DNA of 64,000 nt from Spraguea lophii. Lineage: Eukaryota; Microsporidia; Spragueidae. The notes under the pieces were generated by a model, which did no database searches, was not told the DNA's origin, and was given only the letters and a program-made list of their open reading frames with translations. A program made the translations under genes and the position numbers. The stretch is from the NCBI GenBank assembly GCA_001887945.1, contig LDOQ01000016.1, positions 1 through 64,000 on the forward strand. The letters are read 5' to 3'. Every line of letters begins with the position of its first letter. Within the stretch, counting starts at the first letter, position 1. Shown piece after piece: positions 22,924-31,162 of this stretch.

Positions 22924-22936
22924 ACCCTTATTGATG
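22924..22936 (+). promoter_or_regulatory. C-rich start motif before the cullin gene
   Basis: ACCCTTATTGATG: the microsporidian-type C-rich signal next to the start codon. It fixes the start at 22934 rather than the next ATG at 22952. Confidence 0.6.
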
Positions 22937-25537
22937 CATACCGATAAAACTATGCTTTGCTCATTTATTTCCTCTTTTCTGAATAACACATCAAAGACAC
23001 CATTCCACAGAATATTTACCCTTTCTAAAAAATTATTACATGAAAAAAATATAGATAAAATAATAATAGAAAAAATAAAAATATGGATGGAAGGTAAAAT
23101 AGTACAAATAATAGATAATGATATACAAGAAAAACAATATTTTATATTAACTTTTTATAATGAGTATAATAATTGTAAACCAGTATTATTTAAAATATTA
23201 TTACCACTTATACATTATATTAATAAAAATAGACAAATTAAAAATGCAGAATATAATTATTTTCAACATCAAATAGATAAATTGTTCAAAGATAATATAC
23301 ATAAAATAAAAAATGAAATATTAATAGTAGTAAGATATAATATAAATGAAATAAGAAATATTATATATAATATTCATAATATTCATAGTAATTTAAATGA
23401 TAATAATATTCATAGTAATTTAAATAGATTAACAGAGAGAAATAATACACAAAATAAAACAGATAATAATTTAAATGTTACAGATATAACATCTATTCTA
23501 AATAATAATTATTTACAAAATAAAAATTATATAAAATATAAAATAGATAGAATAAAAATTTTATATAAAATTTTAGAAGAAAATGGATTATTGGAAGAAA
23601 TCAATAATCATATAATTAATGATTGTATATATTTTTATAAAAATAATAATATTATAAATATTATAGATAGATATGATCTTATAGATATTAAAGATAATAA
23701 AAATAGAGTAGATATTATAGATGATAGAATAAACAAGCAAGATAAAATAGATAATAACACAAACAAGCAAGATATAACAAATAACAAAATAAACAGAATG
23801 AATATGATAGAAGAATATTTAGATAAAATAAATTGTATAATAGAAATGGATAGAATGTTAGATTATTATTATGATTTCATAGAAATAGAAAAAAGATATT
23901 TAAATGAATTGGTAAATATATTAGAAATGGATATGGATGATATATTTAATAGTAAGTGTTTTAATGTATTGTATAGATTATTTGATAAAGAATTATTTTT
24001 TTATAACAATTCTTCTATGAATATGACCATGGATAACCCTTGTAATAATGATAAATATGATTATAATAATTTAAAGATACTTTATGCAGCAATAAACAAA
24101 TATATTTCTCAGAAACAGATAAAAACACTTATGGATATAATAGTTATGAGAAAAGAACATTATAATTATTTTATAGATAAAAAGATAGGAGAGATAATAT
24201 ATAAAAATAATAAACAAATATCAGATATTATTATATATACTGATATCATAATAAGGAGTTTAGTAAAAAGTAAATATCAAGAACCTAAAACAGAGGTAGC
24301 ATATGATAATAGCATAGAGTATGTAAAAGATATTTTATATAATAGTAATGATAATGATGATTGTTCAAATATTGATAGTGTTATAAGTATTTTAGATGGA
24401 GATTATAGTATTATACAGAGTCTAGAAGAATCTAACTATGATAGTAATAATGATGGTAATCGTGGTGGATATGGCAATGATGTATATGATGATAGAGAAT
24501 ATAATAAAAGTAATAACTACGATAACAATACTACCAATAATATTACTACTACCGATAACACTACTATTAATAACATTAACAATAAAATAAAATCTATTAT
24601 AAAAATAATATTTTCCGAAATAAATAAAATAATGAAGAAGAGCACATATCCTTTTGCCATTGAAGAAAGATTAAGATTTTATCTTCAGAATAGGTTAATT
24701 ACTGATAGATATGATATTGATATAGAAAAATATATATTATCAATAATAGAATATAATGGAATGATGAATAAAGTATTTAATGAATTTATATATAAAAATA
24801 GAATATTAGGATATAATACATTCTACATACATAGAATACACATAGATAAAGAATATATAGAAAATGAAGATATATTAAATAATAAATATATCAGCGATAA
24901 AAAAATAGGAATGAAACTTAATTATGAAGATTACCTGTCCATAGCAGAAATAGAAGTAAATTATAATAATAAAATATACACAATAAAATGCTTAGGCATA
25001 CAATTAAACATTATATCAGCAATCTTTAAACATCTAAACAATAATAATAAAAGTAATGAGAGTATTAAGAGTAATATAGATAAGAGTAATATAGATAATG
25101 ATATAGATATGAATAGTAATAATAATAATATTATAAATATAATCAATAATTCAAATATAAAATTACCAGAAAATATTCTAAATAACCTTATATCCCCTAT
25201 GAATAATCTTATATCTGATATCTATAATAATATAGAACATAACATAAAAGATATTAATAATATACATAACAATATACATAATATATATACATATAATGTT
25301 ATACCTGAATATATTGATATATCATCTAAAAGTATAAATATAGCATCTAAAAAAGAATCTTATGATATAATAGATAGTAGAATAATAAGAATATTAAAAA
25401 GATATAAGAATATAAAGAAAGAAGAAATAATAAAAGAATTAGAATATAAAAAAGATAAAATAGAAGAAAGATTAGAAAATTTAGAAGAAAGAGGATTTTT
25501 AAGAATAGAAGATAATAATATAATCTATGAACCATAA
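22934..25537 (+). CDS. Cullin-family protein (ubiquitin ligase scaffold)
   Basis: This 867-residue protein has the overall cullin layout. The N-terminus ('YFILTFYNEYNNCKPVLFKIL') resembles the first cullin repeat, and the middle ('PFAIEERLRFYLQNRLITD') resembles the start of the cullin homology domain. The last 60 residues form a winged helix with 'IIRILKRYKNIKKEEII' and 'ERLENLEERGFLRI', the site where cullins accept Nedd8. Lys822 falls at the conserved modified position. The start at 22934 is chosen because ACCC lies at 22924-22927, six bases upstream. Asn-rich inserts interrupt the centre (for example near residues 505-555 and 705-735). It would hold a RING protein and substrate adaptor. 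Which cullin it is remains open; APC2 is less likely because its winged helix lacks the RILK pattern. Confidence 0.68.
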   Translation: MHTDKTMLCSFISSFLNNTSKTPFHRIFTLSKKLLHEKNIDKIIIEKIKIWMEGKIVQIIDNDIQEKQYFILTFYNEYNNCKPVLFKILLPLIHYINKNRQIKNAEYNYFQHQIDKLFKDNIHKIKNEILIVVRYNINEIRNIIYNIHNIHSNLNDNNIHSNLNRLTERNNTQNKTDNNLNVTDITSILNNNYLQNKNYIKYKIDRIKILYKILEENGLLEEINNHIINDCIYFYKNNNIINIIDRYDLIDIKDNKNRVDIIDDRINKQDKIDNNTNKQDITNNKINRMNMIEEYLDKINCIIEMDRMLDYYYDFIEIEKRYLNELVNILEMDMDDIFNSKCFNVLYRLFDKELFFYNNSSMNMTMDNPCNNDKYDYNNLKILYAAINKYISQKQIKTLMDIIVMRKEHYNYFIDKKIGEIIYKNNKQISDIIIYTDIIIRSLVKSKYQEPKTEVAYDNSIEYVKDILYNSNDNDDCSNIDSVISILDGDYSIIQSLEESNYDSNNDGNRGGYGNDVYDDREYNKSNNYDNNTTNNITTTDNTTINNINNKIKSIIKIIFSEINKIMKKSTYPFAIEERLRFYLQNRLITDRYDIDIEKYILSIIEYNGMMNKVFNEFIYKNRILGYNTFYIHRIHIDKEYIENEDILNNKYISDKKIGMKLNYEDYLSIAEIEVNYNNKIYTIKCLGIQLNIISAIFKHLNNNNKSNESIKSNIDKSNIDNDIDMNSNNNNIINIINNSNIKLPENILNNLISPMNNLISDIYNNIEHNIKDINNIHNNIHNIYTYNVIPEYIDISSKSINIASKKESYDIIDSRIIRILKRYKNIKKEEIIKELEYKKDKIEERLENLEERGFLRIEDNNIIYEP

Positions 25538-25714
25538 TGCATATAAGTAATAGAGGTAAGTGATGAAGGTGATATAATTATATTAGTTTATGATTATATG
25601 ATTATAACTACTATCCTTATTATTACTACCATCACCTTCACTATCTACTATCACCATATCACTATCATCATTTATATTATTATCACAATTATTAATTTAT
25701 TTTAACCCCTTTAA
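25538..25714. other. Cullin 3' flank with imperfect inverted repeat
   Basis: GTGATGAAGGTGAT (near 25560) and ATCACCTTCACTATC (near 25630) can pair imperfectly over about 12 bases. Similar GGTGAT-type elements follow Spt5 and the TOG gene. It may be a 3'-end signal. The last bases carry the start motif of the next gene (CCCC at 25706-25709). Confidence 0.35.
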
Positions 25715-26419
25715 ATGGATTATGATATTTCTATCTCTAAGATTATATCTGCTACTGGCTGTGATTATGCTACTGCTGAATATGCATATACAAAATATAA
25801 TAATATAGATGATGCTATAGCATATATAAATCAATCTAATTTATATGTGGGTAATGGTCAGGTCGTACAAAAAAGAGTGGTAATAATAGAATATAATAAT
25901 GGAATAATGATAAATGATAAATTTTATAAAGATAAAGAAAAAATATTACGTGGTATAAATAAAGGAGAGATAGATAAAAATATTGTTAAGGCTGATGGAG
26001 ATTATGTTGATGTGGAAATGAAGAAAGTAAATGAAGATTATAATGGTAGATGTGATGATGGTAGAAGTGATAGTAATTATAACAATAATACTAATAAAAA
26101 TGATACTATTAATGATAATACTACTACCAATGATATTGATATCGATAAGAAAATGTATGTGATAGGGGAATCTCAGTGTGATTTATCTATTGCTGATAAT
26201 CTTGTGATGGATGATAATGGTATAATAATAAATATAAGTATAAATAAAAAGAGAATAAAATTTAGAGTAAGAGGTTATAGAACGATGATGGAGGTAAAAG
26301 AGTATTTGGAAAAGATAGTGCAAAAACAAATAGAAATAAAATCAATAATGAAAAGAATGGATATGGATGCAATAGTGGATAATTATAAAGGTGGATTGTT
26401 GATTGTTAGTTTTAATTAA
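25715..26419 (+). CDS. p47/Shp1-like UBX protein, Cdc48 cofactor
   Basis: The 234-residue protein shows the three-part layout of p47/Shp1. Residues about 5-40 ('IISATGCDYATAEYAYTKYN') look like a UBA-like ubiquitin-binding domain. Residues about 52-95 ('VVIIEYNNGIMINDKFYKD', 'INKGEI') resemble the SEP domain. The C-terminus from about 175 ('RIKFRVRGYRTMMEVKEYL') resembles a UBX domain, which docks on the AAA ATPase Cdc48/p97. Known p47 proteins guide Cdc48 to ubiquitinated clients and to membrane fusion. It is shorter than yeast Shp1 (423 aa), mainly through short linkers. AACCCC lies at 25704-25709, just upstream of the ATG. It follows the cullin gene in the same direction, so two ubiquitin-system genes are neighbours. 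Confidence 0.72.
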   Translation: MDYDISISKIISATGCDYATAEYAYTKYNNIDDAIAYINQSNLYVGNGQVVQKRVVIIEYNNGIMINDKFYKDKEKILRGINKGEIDKNIVKADGDYVDVEMKKVNEDYNGRCDDGRSDSNYNNNTNKNDTINDNTTTNDIDIDKKMYVIGESQCDLSIADNLVMDDNGIIINISINKKRIKFRVRGYRTMMEVKEYLEKIVQKQIEIKSIMKRMDMDAIVDNYKGGLLIVSFN

Positions 26420-26699
26420 AAAAATAAGTAAATAAATATTTTTTAATAAAAATTATTTATTTCTTCTAAAATTTTTTCTCAGTAGTAAAATATTTTTAAA
26501 TCTCTTAAATAGCATGTTTATTGTTTTAATTGTTATAATACTTAATTTATTCTTAATTAGCTTACTATCTTAATTTATTTTATCTTAATTATATTCTCAA
26601 TATCTTAACCACTATCTCAATACATCAATATTTCAATCTACTCTCACATTTCAATTAATTCACTCTACTATCTCAATATCTTAATAATATAAATAATAA
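26420..26699. other. Convergent gap with CTATCTCAATATCTTAA repeats
   Basis: This gap separates two 3' ends. It contains degenerate direct repeats of TCTCAATATCTTAA (around 26592, 26610 and 26671) on a pyrimidine-rich plus strand. They may serve termination on both sides; no gene is present. Confidence 0.35.
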
Positions 26700-28916
26700 T
26701 TATTCTTCATCATCACTCTCTTCATCATTAAATTGCAATGGTCTAAAACTATATCCCTCACCTTCATAAAATTTAGAATTAAATTCTATCCAATTCAATC
26801 TCATAGCATGTAAAGCTGTTGATACACCTTCTAATGCCATAATTAAGAAGAATGTAAATAATGCCCACAATGGAACAGTTACTATATAATACATCCAACT
26901 AACATCAATAAGATATGAAAATAATATATTACCCAATTGATAATGTGCAAGTGATACAGCCCAGATACGTAAATATGAGGATATATGGGAAATAAGTCCT
27001 ATAGCAAATTCTATACCTTCTATAACATAATGTAAAAATAAATCTAATGAATCTTTAGCTCCTTGGATAATAAGATATATAGGTTGGGATATATGGAAGG
27101 ATATAACAGATATAAGAAAAACTGCTACTATTATTCTTTGGATAATTATTTGACCAGGGTATATTGGCTCTTCTACTTTAAATGGTGGTGTAAACATAGA
27201 TACTACTATACTCATAATAGATTGATCAATAGCTGTAACATATTTAAAAAATATTAAAAATATCATGTAACCTATTACACTGTAAAAAGATAGAAGCTTG
27301 GGTAAATCCTGGAATAACATTTTGGATTTATTATTCTTGTAACTACTGTTCATAAATGCTATAACCAATCCTAAAGACATATGGAAAAATCCTATTACCA
27401 CAGATAATTTCATTTTTAAATTATTAGAAAAATCAGAACCTTCTTTGGAATGGTGCCATACAGGATCTATTCCAAATGGATAAATATAACCTCCTTTTCT
27501 AATATATTTACTTCCAGATTCTGAGTATTGGGATGGGAATAATGAAAGTGGTGTAGAAATACATTCTGAATATAAAAATCCAAAATATATAGAATATAAT
27601 CCAGCAAATAACATCATGTATCTTCCATTTAAAAGCATATCTAAAATTTCTTGTTTTCCTTTCATTGCATTATATCTGTAAATTAAAAATATACCAATTA
27701 ACGTTAAAATAAGCCCGTGACCTACATCTCCAAACATTGAAGCGTAGAGAAAAGGAAATGTAAAAATACTAAATGTTGCTGCATTGTATTCTTTATACGA
27801 TGGTACACCAAATATATCAGTCATATCCTGGAATGATTGTGTAATTGCATTTGTTTTTATAAATGTAGGTGGTGTTAAATCTCTGTGACTTACTATCTCA
27901 TATGCTATTCTTCCGTGGGATTTTCCAATAAAATTTATTATTTTATCCAATTCATTTAATTGGGATTTTCTTATCCAAGCTTCTCCTACCACACTTTCTC
28001 CGCTTGAAATTTTGAGAAAATTCATAGTCTTGTATAATTTTATTTCTCTTTCTATAAAATATTTGTACGTGTATATTTTATTGCTTATGGCTATAGCCTC
28101 ATTTTTGATAGCACTGATATTATTTTTTTGTACCACTTCTAATTGAGATATCAATGAAGAAATCGATAAAAGACTTTTTTCATCTTTATTGAATCTTTTA
28201 TCCAATGGATCTATAATACGTGCACCCAAGGATAAGCATATTTCTTTAGCTCTATACAATGAACTTTCTCCATGCGTAAATATTATAAAAAATATTTTTT
28301 CTTTACCATTTACAGTAACTTCTTTACTATTGATAATTACATTTCTTCTCATAGCACCTATTAATACTTTATTTAGCATCATTGCCTTTTCTCTATCGAT
28401 AATACCCGGTATAAATTTTACATGTAATTTTATATTCTTCATATTATTTTTTTCTATCGTCTCCAACTCAGCATTTGAATTTACACCCAAAAATGCTTCC
28501 GTCTCTTCCAATATTTTATGTATTTCACTCAACAATTCCATATTAGCTTTAGTCTCCTTCTTTATTTCATTCAATTCCATAAAAATATTATATTTTTTCT
28601 CCAACTCCATATACACACGTTCTATCTCCATCTCCTTAACATTCTGATCTCCTACTTCTATTTCCAACTTTTCCAACTCATCCATCATAAACAACAAACG
28701 AGATTTATACTTTTCAACATACATTATTTGTTTATTAAACAATAAATCCTCATTGCTTATTTTTTTATTAAGATTCGTAAAATGTATTATCTCCTCATTC
28801 CCTAGATCCGTTAATACCGATTTCAATGTATCTTTCTGCAAATATATATTTATCAGCTCCATATCTTCACTCTGCATTGTTATCCCACAATCAAAAAAAA
28901 AATTTATATGTTTCAT
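26700..28916 (-). CDS. VPH1: V-type H+-ATPase subunit a (Vo sector)
   Basis: At 738 residues it is slightly shorter than yeast Vph1 (840 aa) and covers the whole family layout. The N-terminal half is a cytosolic coiled-coil arm (about residues 1-370). The C-terminal half has about eight membrane segments beginning with 'FPFLYASMFGDVGHGLILT'. The block 'SSYLRIWAVSLAHYQLG' near residue 650 contains the essential arginine that works with the proteolipid ring in proton transfer. The acidic end 'DEESDDEE' is likely cytosolic. The protein would acidify vacuolar or secretory compartments. No C-rich motif precedes this start, unlike neighbouring housekeeping genes, and no earlier in-frame ATG is near. 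It has no Asn-rich insert. Confidence 0.95.
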   Translation of the reverse strand: MKHINFFFDCGITMQSEDMELINIYLQKDTLKSVLTDLGNEEIIHFTNLNKKISNEDLLFNKQIMYVEKYKSRLLFMMDELEKLEIEVGDQNVKEMEIERVYMELEKKYNIFMELNEIKKETKANMELLSEIHKILEETEAFLGVNSNAELETIEKNNMKNIKLHVKFIPGIIDREKAMMLNKVLIGAMRRNVIINSKEVTVNGKEKIFFIIFTHGESSLYRAKEICLSLGARIIDPLDKRFNKDEKSLLSISSLISQLEVVQKNNISAIKNEAIAISNKIYTYKYFIEREIKLYKTMNFLKISSGESVVGEAWIRKSQLNELDKIINFIGKSHGRIAYEIVSHRDLTPPTFIKTNAITQSFQDMTDIFGVPSYKEYNAATFSIFTFPFLYASMFGDVGHGLILTLIGIFLIYRYNAMKGKQEILDMLLNGRYMMLFAGLYSIYFGFLYSECISTPLSLFPSQYSESGSKYIRKGGYIYPFGIDPVWHHSKEGSDFSNNLKMKLSVVIGFFHMSLGLVIAFMNSSYKNNKSKMLFQDLPKLLSFYSVIGYMIFLIFFKYVTAIDQSIMSIVVSMFTPPFKVEEPIYPGQIIIQRIIVAVFLISVISFHISQPIYLIIQGAKDSLDLFLHYVIEGIEFAIGLISHISSYLRIWAVSLAHYQLGNILFSYLIDVSWMYYIVTVPLWALFTFFLIMALEGVSTALHAMRLNWIEFNSKFYEGEGYSFRPLQFNDEESDDEE

Positions 28917-29556
28917 GATTTGTCAAATCACGATATAAGAAAAAAAGGAGAAATGTACAAAAAAGAAATAAAATAATATTTAAATATTTAAATGAAATAA
29001 AAATAATAGTATAATATTTGTTAGTATGTTTATATTTCGTATAATAAAAAAATCAAAATATAAAATAATTGTATTTTTTAACAATTAAATGAAGAAATAA
29101 ATTATATTTTAAAGAGTAAATGATAAATAATTTTTTTTCTTCTTTTTTCAAATTAAATTCTATTTTTGATTTTTTAATAAAAAAAAAATTTTTTTATTTT
29201 TTCTAGAAAAAACAAATTCCTTTTATATAACAAAAAAAAGTATATTTTATAAAAATATAATTATATATGAAATAAAGTATAATTGTAAATGTTGTATAAA
29301 TATTTTATATATACTCTTTATCGTTTTCGTTATTGGTTTAAGAGGATTTTATTTCTTTCTCTTTTTCTTTTGCAGTCATAGAGTTCTATTGTTTTCTATA
29401 TAACAATATATTGAATATATTAAATTATTTTCTCCCTTAAATTAATCATAATCTTATTAATGAATTTAGTTATTACATTATTTTAATTGAATAAAATATT
29501 AATAAAAATAAGTAAACAAAGATAGTAATATAGATAAATAACATGAATGATTAAAA
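28917..29556. other. AT-rich gap, 5' flank of the V-ATPase gene
   Basis: It contains long A and T runs and no gene. A pyrimidine-rich stretch at about 29340-29380 ('TTTCTTTCTCTTTTTCTTTT' followed by GCAG) could be part of a decayed repeat, since similar wording occurs near 52760. Confidence 0.4.
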
Positions 29557-30017
29557 GACCCATTTGGCCCAGTGGTCGTGGGGTGGTAACCAAATCCTAA
29601 GCCTGCGGGTTCGAATCCCTCATCCAGAAGAATTTTGAAAAAATAGAAACAATAAAAGGTAAAAAAGAAGAAGAGAAAATGTTGTTGAGTGGGTGAGTAT
29701 TCGATAATACAGCATTCGCTGTACCGTGTATGACGGCGTCATTACTAGATTAAAATAGTGTTTAGCTGGCGTAATTGCAATCCCTGTATTGATTTGTGAC
29801 TCGGCCAATATTATGCCACAAAAGAAGTTAAGAATATATGGAAAACTGGGAGAGGGGACGGTGACGTGCACCATATGCAAAACCCTAATGTTTTAGAGCA
29901 TAAGGTGAGATGAGATTAATACATATCTTTGGTCGAAATTAGTTAGTACAAGGTTAGATGTTTTTAGGAACCAAAGGTCTCAGACCATGGAATTGGACAG
30001 GGAACTTTGATAAATAG
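29557..30017 (+). mobile_element. tRNA-derived SINE, copy C (moderately diverged)
   Basis: It has intact boxes: A box TGGCCCAGTGG (29565-29575) and B box GGTTCGAATCC (29608-29618). The body matches copies A and B with many substitutions, and the 3' part has lost bases from the LINE-like tail (about 29967-30005). The 5' end reads GACCCATT instead of GTCCCGCC. No certain target duplication is visible. It is older than copies A and B, and lies 364 bases before copy B in the same orientation. Confidence 0.88.
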
Positions 30018-30367
30018 AAATAATTATATTCTACTAATGTTTCTATTATATTTCTACTAATATTTTATAATTAATTATATTTATTGTTCTTTATTATCTG
30101 TTAGATGTAATACATAAAAAAATAATTTCTGAAAATATCGGTTAAAATATTTTGTATTAACAATCTATTATATTTATTTAAAATATTATTTATTATCATT
30201 TATATTATTATTTATATTAGGGTTAATGTAATATATAATTATAAAATATTATATCATTCATAATTGTTATTAACTAATTTAAAGAGTAATTATTTCATAA
30301 GCATGTTTTAAAACAATTTCGATATTTTTTTTTAAAAAACAAAATATGAGTGAATGAAAAATACATC
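30018..30367. other. AT-rich spacer between two SINE copies
   Basis: Nothing recognisable apart from a single TTAGGGTTA at about 30218. Confidence 0.4.
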
Positions 30368-30381
30368 TATTAAATTCTATA
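30368..30381. repeat. Target-site duplication, left copy (SINE B)
   Basis: TATTAAATTCTATA precedes SINE B and recurs exactly at 30877-30890. Confidence 0.92.
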
Positions 30382-30876
30382 GTCCCGCCTGACCCAGTGG
30401 TCGTGGGGTGGTAACCAAACCCCAAGCCTGGCGGGTTCGAATCCCTCATCCAGAAAATTTTCAAAACAAAAAAAGTAATAGTAATAAACGCAGAAGAGAA
30501 GAAAAAGTTTGTTGAGTGGGCGAGGTTTCGATAGCGCAGCATAGCTGTGCCTTGTATGACGACGGCCCCGCTACTAGATTAAAGTAGTGTTCAGCTGATG
30601 TAGTTGCAATTCCTGTATTGATTTGTGACTCGGCCAATACTATGCAACGAAAGAGGCTGGGAATTCCTTGAGAGCTGGAAGTGGAGGCGGCGACGCGCAC
30701 CAGACGCAAAATCCGAACACTCTGGAGCATAAGGTAAGATGAGATTAATGCATATCTGTATTGAAACCAGTTAGTACAAGTTTAATTTCGCTCGAGGAAC
30801 CGAAGGTCACAGACCATGGTAGGCCGCAACCGGCCAGGAGGCTTTGATAAATAAAAGTTTCATTCGTAAAAAAAAA
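30382..30876 (+). mobile_element. tRNA-derived SINE, copy B (full length, recent)
   Basis: This 495-bp copy starts GTCCCGCC at the same base as copy A and ends in the same tail (ATAAAAGTTTCATTCG plus an A run). The A box is TGACCCAGTGG (30390-30400, one mismatch to the consensus) and the B box GGTTCGAATCC is perfect (30434-30444). It is flanked by a perfect 14-bp duplication that differs from that of copy A, so the two insertions are independent. The element lies about 270 bases upstream of the Spt5 gene, in the same direction. Confidence 0.92.
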
Positions 30877-30890
30877 TATTAAATTCTATA
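30877..30890. repeat. Target-site duplication, right copy (SINE B)
   Basis: TATTAAATTCTATA, identical to 30368-30381, after the terminal A run of SINE B. Confidence 0.92.
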
Positions 30891-31150
30891 AATGAAATTA
30901 TTAAATAAAAATTTCAATTATTTTTTTAATTCACAATTTATTTATAAAAGAATTACTCTATACCAAAGTAGAATAATAAAGAATTTATATTTTACAGAAA
31001 AGAAATATATCTCTTATTCTCAAACAAACCAATTATTATTAACTTATTACACTTCTATTATTATTAACTTATAACTATTTTATTACATTCTTATTACACT
31101 TTCTTATAACTGTTTCATTATTCTCTTATTATTAACTTACAATTATTTTA

Positions 31151-31162
31151 CCCTTAACCATG
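31151..31162 (+). promoter_or_regulatory. C-rich start motif before Spt5
   Basis: CCCTTAACCATG; together with the preceding TTTTA it gives TTTTACCCTTAACC, the same signal seen before MSH6, the TOG gene, Imp4 and others. Confidence 0.6.

Noticed and set aside
22952..25537. The cullin start at 22952
   Set aside because: The ATG at 22934 is six bases from the C-rich motif, the spacing seen in the other genes.
29620..29880. Antisense frames of 60-90 codons across SINE copies (also 9072-9260, 30461-30730, 37379-37582)
   Set aside because: They share sequence because the repeats do. They lack any motif and end at the repeat borders.
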